Shown piece after piece: positions 23,677-35,083 of a DNA stretch of 64,000 nt. Position 1 is the first letter of the stretch. Every line of letters begins with the position of its first letter. Below the pieces are notes generated by a model that saw nothing but the letters and a program-made list of their open reading frames with translations, searched no databases and had not been told where the DNA came from. The stretch is from Vitis vinifera (Eukaryota; Streptophyta; Magnoliopsida; Vitales; Vitaceae). A program made the position numbers and the translations under genes. The DNA is taken from assembly GCF_030704535.1 (NCBI RefSeq), contig NC_081815.1, positions 1,875,001 through 1,939,000 of the forward strand, written 5' to 3'.

Positions 23677-24554
23677 TCTCTCCCACTTCCCATTGCCTGA
23701 GAGAATCCAATGACGGTGGTTACCCTCCTCGGCCTTAGAAGATCCATACATCTTCAACCAAAATTCAGAAATGGATTCGGATATGTTCCATGTGAATAAA
23801 TGCATATTCTAAATCAATTGATAAATATATCCTGCATATGTTTTGGTGATAATGGAGATCAAAGAAATATAACATTCCATGTGTGCATTTGTAACCCCAA
23901 GTGTGAAATCCTAATCTCTCTCTCTCTTTCTCTCATTTTCTCAAACTTATTAACTTGTAGAGATGCTATGATGATCCTCCATAAGTAACTATCTTCTACA
24001 AACTCTAAAATTAGATACCATTGACAATCAACATTTCCTTTGAATTTTTTTCCCCTAAAAGTGATTATCATTGATGAACTCCAATGTATGTTATCATCAA
24101 ACAGCCATAAATTTTCTTTTCAACATTTAGGAGTTCAAAACTTTCTCCGGTAACCATATTTCTCTTTCTAATGTTTTGATTGTTTGTACCTTTCTTTTAA
24201 ATTTTTTGCCCCAATGTTTATCTTGACAAATTTTTTATTGAAACCAAAAGGCATTTCACTTGTTTTTTTTTTTTTTTTTTAATAAAAAGCTTAAAGTTCT
24301 CTTATCAAAATCCTTTGAAATTATTTGAGATTATCTTATGTTTTTATAACTCTATTTGTTTTGTTGACTTAATGTTGTTGGTCAATAAAACAAAGAGCAA
24401 CTCCAAGAACACAAGATAAACTCAATTAATTACTATGGATTTAGGGGAGAGAATTTTAAAAGTTCTCAAATTCTATCAAAAGAGTGAAATGTCTTCTAGT
24501 TTCAATGAAAACTCACCAAGATAAACATCAAAGAAAAATGTGAGCCCAAGAGTT

Positions 24555-25740
24555 CTCCTAACAAGTTTTGATGTTAACAAAACAAGGTTAAACAATTTAA
24601 CAAATTGAAATTAAGTTAAGTTTCAAGTTTTAACAAGAAAATCAAAAGAAAAGATAAATTCATTTAAAAGATTCAAGGAAAGTGAAGATTTGGATGTGCA
24701 AAGATCCATTAAGACTAGGATAATCATATATGATAAATCATTTGGGTGCACTTAAATTTCAAATACTTTTCGTGCATTTATTCATACTTCGTTTTTCCTA
24801 AAATTGAACTTAAATGTTATAGATTTTCAAAAACCAAGTCAATCTTCAAAAACCTTAGGTATAACTTTTCTTAATTGACATACAAAGGCTTTTATATGTG
24901 CTACCTAAATGTTAGGGAGCTTTAGACTAAAAAATGAAGTAATTTAGGTCATTTTAGGTTCAATTAGTCAATGGTGTCCAAGAATCAGTTCAACAAATTG
25001 GGAATCAGTTCAACCAATTGCCCTTTTCCCAATCAAAAATTGGTTAAGGGACCAATTAACTTTCTCTCTCTTCTAGAAGACTTGTGTTATCGGTTAATGC
25101 ATTGTCTTTCCTAGTTAAGGTATGGTTAAAGCTAAGACCAACCGTCATCTACAGTACACTTAATGTCCAACGACTACTCAACCAATCAAATCAAAGCTTG
25201 ATTGGTCACTCAACTAGTCGAAGCTAAATTTTGTAGAAAATGTGTGTTCTCTATAAATTGAGAGTTCGGTTGCATTTATTGATAATAGAACATATGTATT
25301 GAATAGCCTAACTACTCTTTTATCTCTTTCAAAGCTCTTAAACTCTAGTGCGTTGATTATCCTAATTGCAAATCCATTATAGTACATCCATTTGTGTTTG
25401 TCATAGCATTTATTGTATCAAGCTATTATTGAGTTTGGTTGAGAGTGATTAAACATTCGTTATTTCAGAAATGCTGAGAATTGAAGTTTCAAGTTAGCAT
25501 TAAGCTTGAAGAGACTTGTGAGTATCTATTGGAGTCGTTGAATCCAAGTGTAGAACTTAAAAGCTTGCTTTGGAAGTCTTAAACTAATGGAACCCTCACT
25601 CATAAAGAATGTTGAACAGAGTGGATGCAGGTAGAATTTGTTGAACCATTATGAAATCACGTTTACAAAATCTTTTTATCTCTCTTTATCTACTTTTATT
25701 TCTTATCTTGTCAATTAATTAGAGTAATTTTTTTAAAAGG
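24555..25740 (+). mobile_element. Probable solo LTR of a Copia (SIRE/Maximus-like) retrotransposon
   Basis: The stretch around 24565-24595 (AAGTTTTGATGTTAACAAAA) is very like the start of Maximus/SIRE-type LTRs. The interior has many short GGTTAA/CAATTG phrases. The right end has a U5-like run (GTTGAACCATTATGAAATC followed by a TCTCTCTTTATC tract, about 25640-25700). No internal coding region and no partner LTR are in the window. Limits are approximate; the family label is from pattern memory. Confidence 0.4.
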
Positions 25741-25890
25741 TTTTAATCACTTAGTTTCCCACACCCTATTGGGTGTTTTTCCTTAATACATTTAGTCTTA
25801 TTTTACCGAGAAAAAAAAATTAAAGGAAAGATATAAATAATCAAACCCTTAGAGAGAGAATATAGTTGCATAAAAAAAATTCTAATCAAA

Positions 25891-25993
25891 CCCAAATGAA
25901 GGAAGAACAATCAATGGTTGTCAATGGTGTTTGATCTTGAAAATCCCAAATGAAGGAAGAACAATCAATGGTTGTCAATGGTGTTTGATCTTG
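25891..25993. repeat. Tandem duplication, 54-bp period
   Basis: CCCAAATGAAGGAAGAACAA and the following 30 bases occur at 25891-25940 and again at 25945-25993, almost identical. The close match indicates a recent local duplication. No coding content. Confidence 0.85.
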
Positions 25994-25999
25994 GAGTTT

Positions 26000-26990
26000 G
26001 CCGACCTATAAAGGATTGTCAAATCATCTCTATGGGTTAATAGATTTGAGAAAATGTGTGTGTGTGAGAGAGAGAGAGAGGAAGAAGTGACCATTAAGGT
26101 TTAAGAAAAAAGGCAAAAATCACAATTCATAAATTTGTAGGTTTAAGAAAATGACAATAGGGAGGGAAAAGAAGTGACGATTAAGGTTTGTAAGTTAGTG
26201 AATTTTAAGAAAATGAGGAGAGACAAAAGAAGTACAAGTTATAGTTTGAGGGCTTTATAAGAGTTTTTAATTCTTTTGCTGACATGGCAAATATCCGCTT
26301 GATAGAAGCAATTCACACATAGTGGGTACATGTGTACATGTGGAACACTTAATTAAAAGATGAGGATTAGAGGATAGATATATAGGGGAATATTACTACA
26401 ATGCCCGGGTAGCCATCAGAGAATTCTTTGAGACCATATTGTGCAAGTTGAGATATTGGTCATTAACTTTAATAAGGTTCTTTTTTATTACACTCTTGCA
26501 CATGATGACAGGTGGAGGTATGGTACCGAAAGTTGATTCATCCAACCTTCGGTAACATAGTTTGACCATTTAGTATAATGACAAATTATTTAAATTATAA
26601 TAAGATGGGTTCTTATTTTCCCAATATTTTTATACGGCGTGGAAACACACTTTTTCCGAGGTGGGTTTGAGTCCTCTTATGACCATAGAAAGCAATGGGC
26701 CCAATGGGGCCCAATGGATAAGTGGGTCTAATCACTAGCGTTTGGTTGGTAACATCTTCAACCATATCACATGTTTGGTTTCCATTTAATCAACAAATTA
26801 ATCAAAACCATATCGTTTTATTAATTAATAAGATCCTGAGTCCACCCGGTAGGTCATGGATCCGTTGGATCTGGTGGTAACTCATTCCTCTGCTTTGTGC
26901 ACGTGCCCACGTGACTCATGCTAATGGCCTCCTTTTGCTCCAAACCCAAGCGGTTGTTACGCGATTGGGATCACGCAAGAAGTTTTTGAA
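26000..26990. other. Intergenic flank and promoter region of the FANCE gene
   Basis: It contains a short GT/GA microsatellite at 26056-26080 and a cluster of GGGCCCA motifs at 26694-26720 (Site II-like), about 340 bp before the FANCE ATG. No other feature is recognised. Confidence 0.4.
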
Positions 26991-27053
26991 GTGTCTGTTT
27001 GGCAACTAGTTTTAGCGCCGAAGCAAAATCTCAGCCGTTACAGAACTTTCGCG

Positions 27054-28606
27054 ATGGAGGCTTGGGTTCCGCTATTCGACATTTTTATGAACTCCCCATC
27101 GCCGGAGTTCGAAGCTTCTCTCTGGTTACAACAATCTTTCAACGCCTCGTCTGCCACCACCATCACCACCGGCTCTTTCCTTTCGCTGCTCACAAAACCC
27201 TGCGACGCCGTCGTCTCCGACTCATCTTCTCCTTCCACGAAAAGGCAAACCCATGCTCTGCTTCTTTTCATTTGTCAAGTTTGTTTGAACCGAATGGCTG
27301 AGTTTCAATTTTGAACAACAGGGTTATGTGGGTGCAAACTCTGCCCAATGTGGTTCAGTCTCGCATTCTGTCGTTTCTTGCTTTGGAGAAACAAAGATTC
27401 TGCTCTCGGGATTTGTCTAGGCTTGCTCGGAATGTTTTGAGTGGGGACGGAGAGGTTGAGTTTTGGGTGAAGAGAGGTGCACGGAATCTGCTTGATCAAG
27501 TGTCTGAATCGAGCTATGAGTGGATTTCTAGTTTGGGTTTGGACTCTGGTGGAGAAAGAGTGAATGAGGAGTTCGAGGCGATGCCGGATTGGCTCAAGGA
27601 TACTGTGGGTGATAGTGATTTGCTTCTTCCATGGCTTCCCATATCGCCTGATGAGTTGAATTCGGGAACACATTTTGTTTGTTGCGGGGATGATTTGGAT
27701 GAATTGGTGGTCGATACTGGGGATGGAGAAGAAAGGGTGGATGTAGTGATAGAGGAAATTGAAATTGTTCAATCCAAAAATGCTCCTTTGGATGCTGAAG
27801 TTCAAAATACGGCAGCTGGTTTGAAAGCCCAAATTTTAACCTTTGAATCTAGTTCCAAAACTGGAGGCTTGGCTGTTCAAATTCATGAACTCTGCTTGCA
27901 GAGAGGAGGCGACTCCTTTGCAATTCTGGGTCTTATTGAACCTTGGAAAGCCGATGATGAGGCTGCTTCAGTTTTAATTTCTCATCTTTCAGATGGAAGT
28001 GAAGAAGAACTTGGTTGGCCCAGCCAAGTTGTCTGCTCAATTATACTTCCCAAATTGTTAGTTCTAGAGGAACCCGCTTCTCGTGTGTTGGTGACTGCAA
28101 CAATAGAGTACTGCAAGCTCCATCAGAGGGCTGCTGTGTATGGACTCTTGTTTCCTCTACTTCTCCGAAGAGGAGGTATCAACAACCCTATTTGTGATGT
28201 GGTTGTGAGGATTATCAAGGAATGCCTACACCCAGCTCATGTTTCTGCCTTTTTCCAGAAGCTACTATGTGAAGAAGAGCATGTGAGGAGTTTCATTTGC
28301 CTTCCTTGCCATCAGTATCTAATATCCAATGAATTGGTATGGACAGAATCTTTGTTTAACCTGTTGCAAAACATCTTGAATCATAATGTTCATCTTACCC
28401 AGGATTCAATCGATCATCTTGTTTACCGAGTTCAGGAATTGGCTGAAGCCTTTTCCAAGTCTCTGAAGTTTGGGAATTTTTTGTTATGTTTAGTCACCAA
28501 ATGTTCTCCCTTCTTGAAGTCTTATAAGATTTCATTGACCGAAGCTGTTGAGCATACAAACACTCTAGTGACCAAATCTATATTATCAAAGTTGTCTGTT
28601 TTGTAA
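27054..28606 (+). CDS. FANCE: Fanconi anaemia group E protein homologue (FANCE), with a GC-AG intron
   Basis: Exon 1 is 27054-27244 (63 codons plus two bases) and exon 2 is 27322-28606; together they encode 491 residues ending TAA. The junction gives TKR/VMWVQTLPNVVQSRILSFL, matching my memory of the plant protein. Only a donor GC at 27245-27246 (AAAAG/GCAAAC) leaves the two bases needed for the exon 2 phase; no GT in the 77-bp intron does. The C-terminal half (about residues 240-480) is a helical-repeat region of the FANCE C-terminal type, which in animals binds FANCD2 and FANCC in the interstrand crosslink repair core complex. Arabidopsis At4g29560 is the likely orthologue. The middle (about 150-230) is acidic and low in structure. 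The frame extending upstream to 26991 is not needed. Confidence 0.88.
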
Positions 28607-28782
28607 TGGTTTAATTACAATTATTTTTTCTTTTCTTTTTCTTTTTTTTTTTTCTTTTTTTTTGTTTGTAGGATTCTTGTTGCTTTGAGCTTGAGCATCT
28701 GTGAACATGAAAACTGCTAAACTTGTCGGGGCTCACTTCAAAAACTGTTTTTCCAAGTTTTTGGTTTTAAAGCAACCACTTC

Positions 28783-29035
28783 TAGACTTCTAGTTTTTTG
28801 TTTCTTGATCTGCAATATCCTTGCTTATCTTGCCTATTTTGTAGACAATCAACTAGAAATACATTCAGACCAGCATACCTGTATGCTGCTAAAGGAAGAA
28901 AAATCTAACTTCTAGTTTTTTTATTCTTGATCTGCAAGGTCTATCCTTGCTTATCTTGTCTATTTCGTAGACAATCAACTAGAACTAAATTCAGACCAAC
29001 ATATCTGCATGCTGCTATATGAAGAAAAAAATCTT
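28783..29035. repeat. Tandem duplication of about 125 bp
   Basis: The block starting AACTTCTAGTTTTTTG and containing TCCTTGCTTATCTTG and ACAATCAACTAGAA occurs at about 28783-28906 and again at 28907-29035 with roughly 10-15% differences. This is an older local duplication. Confidence 0.8.
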
Positions 29036-29164
29036 CCTGCTTTTATGGGTATGTCTAACAATTCCTTCATCTCTTTTTATTCAAAATACATCCCTGCTAA
29101 GCATTGATTACTTTTAAATGATGCAAGCTAAGTAATATGTTACTAGCCATTTGGATGGGTCCAA

Positions 29165-29414
29165 TCTCACCGTCCATGATTAACAATATTATGTAGTGGT
29201 CTACTACTACTTTATATGCAGGGAAGCTTTAGATGGTTTTATATATCTCACTTTCCATAATTAACAATAACTATGCAGACCACTACCACTACTTTATATG
29301 CAGGGAAGCTTTAGATGGTTTTATATATCTCACTTTCCATAATTAACAATAACTATGCAGACCACTACCACTACTTTATATGCCGGGCAGCTTTAGATAG
29401 TTTTATACACCTCA
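29165..29414. repeat. Three tandem copies of an 82-bp unit
   Basis: The unit contains ACTACTTTATATGCAGGGAA and GCTTTAGATGGTTTTATATA. The landmark GGGAAGCT falls at 29221 and 29303, and its variant GGGCAGCT at 29385, giving a period of 82 bp. Copies one and two are nearly identical at their 3' halves; copy three has several changes. Confidence 0.85.
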
Positions 29415-29966
29415 TGACAATAGGGCATGCCCCTGGGCCATAAAATGTTGCTTTTCAGAGTATGAAACTACAGAACATAATATGTATAGGCCACAGTCCA
29501 TGGAAATAAGCCTCTGATTTTACATATGTGGGGAAGACTTGAATTTGCATTTGATTTGTTGGATGCTGAGAACTTTGTAATACCTAAAGGACCAAAATTA
29601 GAATGATCTAGTGACCTTTATGGCTTATATTGGTCCACTAGGTCAATTTTGGTCTAATAGTTGTAATAATTGATTAGTATCGTATTTAGCCATGATTCAA
29701 TATTCAGAACAAGGGATTCTGCTTACTTTCCTTTATTGGTTTGATAGATTTGGGATGCAATATTGAGTTAGGGGCTGATAACTGCTTGACTAGGACTCTG
29801 GCACGGTATCAATATTGTGTTATTCAATGGTGCACTGGAGAAACGGGACTAATGGAAGAAACAACAGCCACTATCTTCTCTTGGAATTTGAAAATACAAC
29901 ACTAATAGAACAAAAGGTACAAAATAGTAAATAGGAAATACATATAGTTTTCTTTAAAAGCTTCTT

Positions 29967-31129
29967 CTATGCATGAAGACTGTGATGCCCAATTGCCATG
30001 TTCTTCATTGATTCAAATCTGGGGCCCTTGTCTGCGAACTTTGTTGTGGCATAAAGCTTCAGGTAATCTTGAAAACGGAAGTGATCTGGATATAAGAGCT
30101 TGGGAGCTGGTGAAATGATGGCATCACCGGAAGGGTTATAGAAGGTAGCAATGGATAGTCTGCTTCCATTCTTGTCTGCCATGACACGATGCAAAGTACT
30201 TTTATACCTTCCATTACTCAAGACTTCTATTTGATCACCTGTATTTACAAAGATGGTGTTGTTCTTGGAAGGTGGAATTACCACCCATTCTCCATCTTTG
30301 TAGAATTCAAGGCCTGGAACTTGATCATCTTGGAGCAAGAGAATGATTCCACCAGCATCAGTGTGCTCCCTGAGCCCCCTAACAAGCTCAGGTCGAGGAC
30401 ATTGAGGGTATTTTGCCACTTTTGTCCCTACTGAAGGCCCTGCATTTCCCGAAAATGCTTCTCTTATGTAGCCCTTCTCCAAACCAAGATTCTCACACAT
30501 GAGCTCAGAAAGCTTCTCTGCCAGCTTGAACAGTTGAGCAATGTACTCATCCATTGTTTTGCTGCATATATGCATTATTCATTTGTCAATATACAAGTAT
30601 AGACACAAAAGTTTTCATTCTGTAAATCAAAAGTTGAAATTCCAGTATTTTATTGATTAGCAAGTTTGTATGGTATACTACATGTGTTGATCCATCCTGG
30701 TTTCTCGTTGAAATAGCAACTCACCGAAGATCCTCTGAGATGTTTGTAAACTCATCAATGTTAGAAGTTGGTCGATGCCAAAGGAAAAAGCTGCTTTCCC
30801 AGTCTATATTAGATGCAGTTTCTTTATCCTCCAGGGCCTTAGCTATCTCTGACTCATAAAAGCTCCTCTTCATGATTTCCTCATAGTGTGTATTCACTAA
30901 GTGCTTCACCTTCTCCATCAACTTCTTGTCAACTCCATGGTTGTCGATCTGCAGATATTAATCATCACAGCTATTAGAACAAAGCTCAGAACAAAGTTTC
31001 AATCTAAATGAAATCTCTTCTCATTACCTGAAAGAACCCCCATTTCTCGCAAGCTTGGTGGAGAAGAGCCTTTGTTTCAGCCCTTTTCTCACCATCAAGC
31101 TTATCAAAGTCTATCATAGGGACCTCCAT
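29967..31129 (-). CDS. ACO1: 2-oxoglutarate/Fe(II)-type oxygenase, ACC oxidase 1 type
   Basis: Three exons: 31129-31028, 30948-30725 and 30561-29967, 306 residues ending TAG. All introns are GT-AG with consistent phases. The N-terminus has the DIOX_N domain ([19 protein letters not shown], then [13 protein letters not shown]). The iron ligands are H175 and D177 in REHTDAGG and H233 in TLHRVM. R243-x-S245 in NGSRLS binds carboxylate/ascorbate as in ACC oxidases. ACC oxidase makes ethylene from 1-aminocyclopropane-1-carboxylate. The position beside CDA, TET2 and KEA matches Arabidopsis ACO1 (At2g19590). The family also includes look-alike oxygenases, so the ethylene role is inferred from the sequence pattern and context. 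Confidence 0.92.
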
Positions 31130-31176
31130 TTCTTGCTTTCTGACCCAGGATGATGAGAACAGGTAGATTAGCTGAG

Positions 31177-31184
31177 AATATATA
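31177..31184 (-). promoter_or_regulatory. Probable TATA box of the ACO gene
   Basis: TATATATT on the minus strand, about 50 bp before the ATG at 31129. A start about 30 bp downstream leaves a short leader of roughly 20-25 nt. This argues against the longer frame that begins at 31198, since its start would lie upstream of the TATA box. Confidence 0.5.
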
Positions 31185-32449
31185 GGCACGGACACCATAT
31201 AGTATTACTATTCAATATAATATTGTAATTGGAGGGCAGTTAGATTCGAAGAAACGGTAGTTGCAGGTTAACCACAACCTTATTGGAAGGAGCATTGTTT
31301 GGATGCCTTGAAAAGAGCAACGATAATGAATGGGTCCAAATTCAATTCACCCCCCACCATGTGATTCAGTCTATTTTTTTCCCCTTTTATCTTTTGATCA
31401 ATCATATAGTCTTGCTCTCTCTTGTAAACTAAGCTTTGTCTGTTCATTCTTTGCAGTGATCGCAGAATTCGCCCCTTGTAATATCCATCATGTGAACAGT
31501 CTCTTTCTCTATAGATATTTCATCAACTTGGCTTTATTTTATACGTTGTTTTGTTTGTGGGGAGCATAATCCTATTGTTTGTTTCTTGAATTCTAGTTCA
31601 CTGGTTTAAAGTAAAACCAGGGGCAGAGTGTCGCATTGAATGAGTCTCCTTCAAACAGCCAAAGAAAAAGTGGGAAAAAAGGAATCTTGCAAAGTCTTCC
31701 AATGGGCGCTGTGGTCGTAACTTGTAAGTTCTTACTTATTATCATACCCTCTTTCTTTCATTTATATCTTCCACCTACAGTAGCAGAGACCCTATCAGAT
31801 GTTTCTGCAATTTCAGCAGCTATGCTTTTAGCCTTTTAGCCTTCACCCTTTCTCTTATCGGCCATTGCAGAAACCTATGTTGTAGTTAGCTTTATGTTCA
31901 TGCAATTTTTTTTCCTCTAGTGCTTACACTTGCTAGCTTGATGACATGAACCTCTCCTGTACTTGGGTGTTTAGCATTATGTTCATCTGGGTCTTGTAAA
32001 AAACTGTTTTCAAAAACTATTTTTCATAATCATTTTTTATAACAGTTTCTAAACATAGACTCATTTTTTTTTATTTTTAAGAACAAAAAACTGTTTTCTG
32101 TTATCTGTTATCTGTCTTTTATGGTCATACATATATTTTTCTATTTTTTGTTCTTTTGTTGTTGTGTATAATAAAATTGTTTTTGAGAAAATAATTGTCA
32201 AACAAGCCTCTCTCGGTGGGTGCTCTGGCCTTGAGTTTGAAACCAGGGACTGGTAGGAGAAGTGAAAGGAAAACCCAAAACCGGTGTAGGGAAGCAAACC
32301 AGTGTGCTGATAGAATAGTTTTCTTTTGGGGTCACTAGTTTCTGCCCACAATAACTTTCATGGGACATTCTGCTTCTCCATGAAGTCTTCTACGATTAGT
32401 AATTTAGCTTTTATGTTAGGTTTACCGACAATCTACTTTGTGAGCAACA

Positions 32450-32526
32450 ATGAAATTATAGTCAAGGACACAAGCTAACAGTAAGCTCACAAAGAAATTA
32501 TAGTCAAGGGCACAAGCTAACAGTAA
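32450..32526. repeat. Short tandem duplication, 44-bp period
   Basis: GAAATTATAGTCAAGG followed by one variable base and CACAAGCTAACAGTAA occurs at 32450-32482 and 32494-32526, with a single mismatch. Confidence 0.85.
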
Positions 32527-32570
32527 CTAGAAATTAGATGAATCCATGAGAATAACCTTCTATTAAGAAG

Positions 32571-32980
32571 TTTAGGAAATGTTTGACAACGTTTTCAAAA
32601 ATAGTTTTTGAAAACAGTTCTTAAAAATATTTTCAATTATTTATAAGAATAAAATTTTATTTAAAAGCTTGAGTGGAAACGAAAGTTTTCTCTACATATT
32701 TTTTATAAAGGTATTATGCACTTGTATACTATATAAAAATTTCTAAAATATTTTTTTATATTTTTAATTGTTGCCTAAAACATTCTACAAAGAAACATAC
32801 TAGTAAAAAGTTAAAAACACCTAAAATTTTCTCTTAAAAATATGCTTTTAGAATAAATTTGAAAAAAATTATTTTCCATCAAAACTTTGTCAAATATGTT
32901 TTCATAATTAGAAAAAAAAAAAAAATTTGTTGTAAAGAATAAAAAAGTGTTTTCAATAACAATTTTCAAATAGAGTCCAA
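32571..32980. mobile_element. MITE-like AT-rich repeat, hAT-type ends (copy 1)
   Basis: The left end GGAAATGTTTGACAACG and the reverse complement of the right end (GGACTCTATTTGAAAATTG) form a loose inverted repeat. The interior aligns with 61176-61582, including the shared phrase AGTATTATGCACTT or GGTATTATGCACTT and the run ATAGTTTTTGA. The GGxCCTxTTTGG type of end is common in plant hAT MITEs. No target duplication was identified. Confidence 0.45.
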
Positions 32981-33818
32981 ATTAGTAGCTTCAGACTTTT
33001 TTTACAAAATGTAGACTTATATTACATTTTTTAAAATTACTTTAAAAATTTTTAAATCAATGCATTAGAAATAGAAAAATAGTAATAATTCTTATGTATA
33101 ATGCATAAACTTTAAAAAAAAAAAATAAGATTTAAAAAAAAAAAAAAAAAGAATAGTAATAGCTCCTATCCATGTAGTCCAAAAACACTACGTTGACAAT
33201 TAGTTTCAGGATCAATATATTTCTATCATTTTTTAAATAAAAAAATTACTTTTTTCTAAAAAAAAACTCTATTAGCTTTCAAAAGTGAAAACTCTATTTG
33301 GGCCAAGGCCCCTTGGCCCAATACTTCAAATTCTATTGTCGGATTGGCTTCAATTGGGCTTGTAGCGTTTTAGATTGGGCTCAGACCACATTTTCTATCA
33401 CTTGCAGTAATCAAATATCAAAATTGGGGAAGCACAAGCAAACGTCAATGCAAAAGTTACCCGCATGATAAAATATAAACTCATAGAGAAATCAAATATT
33501 GAAAGGGCGAGAATTAAAGTGGGTTATGATCTGGTTGGGAACGTTCTTAACAAAAGTTCTCAAAATACAATTTTTGACAATAATAATTTTCAATTGTTTT
33601 CTGGAATAAAATTTTGTTTTAAAAAATAATTAAAAATATGTAAAATCTATTCTCAAAACTAACATATTTTCTTAAAAAATTCATATTTCACACCCAAACA
33701 TGTCGTAAGCTTCCTAACCAAAGTCAACTAGACAAGTGAAGAAATCAATGAAGACCTTCAACCTTCCTCATTCAAATTTATAAAATATTGGTACATTATT
33801 AAAGGGTGAAGTGTACTG

Positions 33819-34315
33819 TGTTAGACAACCACTCTGCACACACTGGTTAGTTCATAAGAAAATAAAAGAAAACTGAAAAAAAAAAAAAAAAAAACAGAGA
33901 ATTAAGGAAGAAGATTAGACCGAGTCTTGTGGAAAACACAATCTCCTTAAAACAGATTCGCCTTCTCCACAGGTGCTTTGAGAATCGCAAGGCGTCTGTC
34001 TCCCAGGATAAAACGATCTTCGAATGGCAGCAACAGCACTCTGCAGCCACTCCGGCGAACTGGAAATTGTTCAACTCTATCACGGACACGGAAGGAAGGA
34101 ACTCTTAAACACTCTGACAATACTCCAACATTTTTCTGTACTTTTTTTAAAGAAAGTCTACCACTATTTATAGACTTCAAGGAGGAAAGAACACAGACAT
34201 GTTCAGAAAGCCAAAATGAATTTGGCTTCTTGAGACTCTTAGAATTCTGGAAAAATGAATGAATTTACTTAATGCAATTGATTTACTTAATTTCATTCAT
34301 CCCCTTTTTCCAACA
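33819..34315 (-). repeat. 3' LTR of the Copia element
   Basis: 497 bp beginning TGTTAGACAACC and ending TTTTTCCAACA on the plus strand, almost identical to 39733-40228. As the element is on the minus strand, this is its 3' LTR. It contains a poly-A run at about 33878-33893. Confidence 0.95.
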
Positions 34316-34879
34316 ATTCCCCACATGAAAGAAATTAAGACACGATGAACTTTGTGATAGAGTACAACGGTTGAAACCTGCATAGGAGAGGTAGGTGTTA
34401 CCCTTTGAACCTTCCCTTGTATAAATATGTTTACTCTACTAGCTAAATAGTAGACACGATGTCCTTGAACTGTTCTGCCATTTATGTAGAAGATGACATA
34501 TCTCACACAGGAATCTTCCTAACATATTTCAGTTCTCACTTTTATGTTCATTTTGGCCATGAACATACGCCTGGTTCTATAAGAGTTTAATAAGAATTGT
34601 GCCCTATTCAATTCCCTTAGAAGCGGCCCCACTTCACTCTTACATAGGTGATCTCTTAATCACGAGTAACCCGCATTACTCTGTTCGGATTTCCGAAGCA
34701 TAAGGATCATTAAAAGCATAGCTTACCCTTTCCTCTTACGGGCATCACTATTTTATCATAGGAATGGACTAGGGAAGATCCCCACAGTGATTTTACAAAG
34801 TCTTTACAGTTTAGTTGTCCCTTTTGAACCTAGATCTCGGGATCTCCAGTCAACTAGGTTGGGTATCCACTGTATTGAC

Positions 34880-35048
34880 TTATTCTTTTATGGGCTTTAG
34901 TCTCATTCCCCTTGATGACTTTTCAACTAACTCTCTATTTAACCCTTTGGTTAGTGGATCCGCAATGTTATCTTTGGATTTCACATAGTCCACAGAGATA
35001 ACCCCAGTTGAGAGTAGTTGTCTAATGGTATTGTGTCTACGACGAATG

Positions 35049-35083
<35 letters not shown>

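Larger units (their letters stand above)
28607..29960. other. Intergenic region between convergent FANCE and ACO genes, rich in local duplications
   Basis: It begins with a T-rich 3' UTR stretch (28620-28665). It then holds two sets of tandem duplications (listed separately) and ordinary AT-rich sequence. No gene is recognised. Confidence 0.5.
31200..33813. other. AT-rich intergenic DNA with MITE-like repeats
   Basis: Upstream flank of the ACO gene. It contains a 44-bp-period duplication at 32450-32526, a MITE-like repeat at about 32571-32980 (separate entry), and partial relatives of that repeat at about 31990-32210 and 33529-33700. No gene is recognised. Confidence 0.5.

Noticed and set aside
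28783..29414. CRISPR-like repeat array
   Set aside because: The units are long, adjacent and without spacers: plain tandem duplications in a plant genome.
31004..31198. Longer ACO N-terminus starting at 31198
   Set aside because: The extra 23 residues are unlike the family and the start would lie upstream of the TATA box; MEVPMIDF is the family start.
33847..34262. Open frames repeated at 39766-40175
   Set aside because: They are the two LTR copies; the frames are incidental to the LTR sequence.
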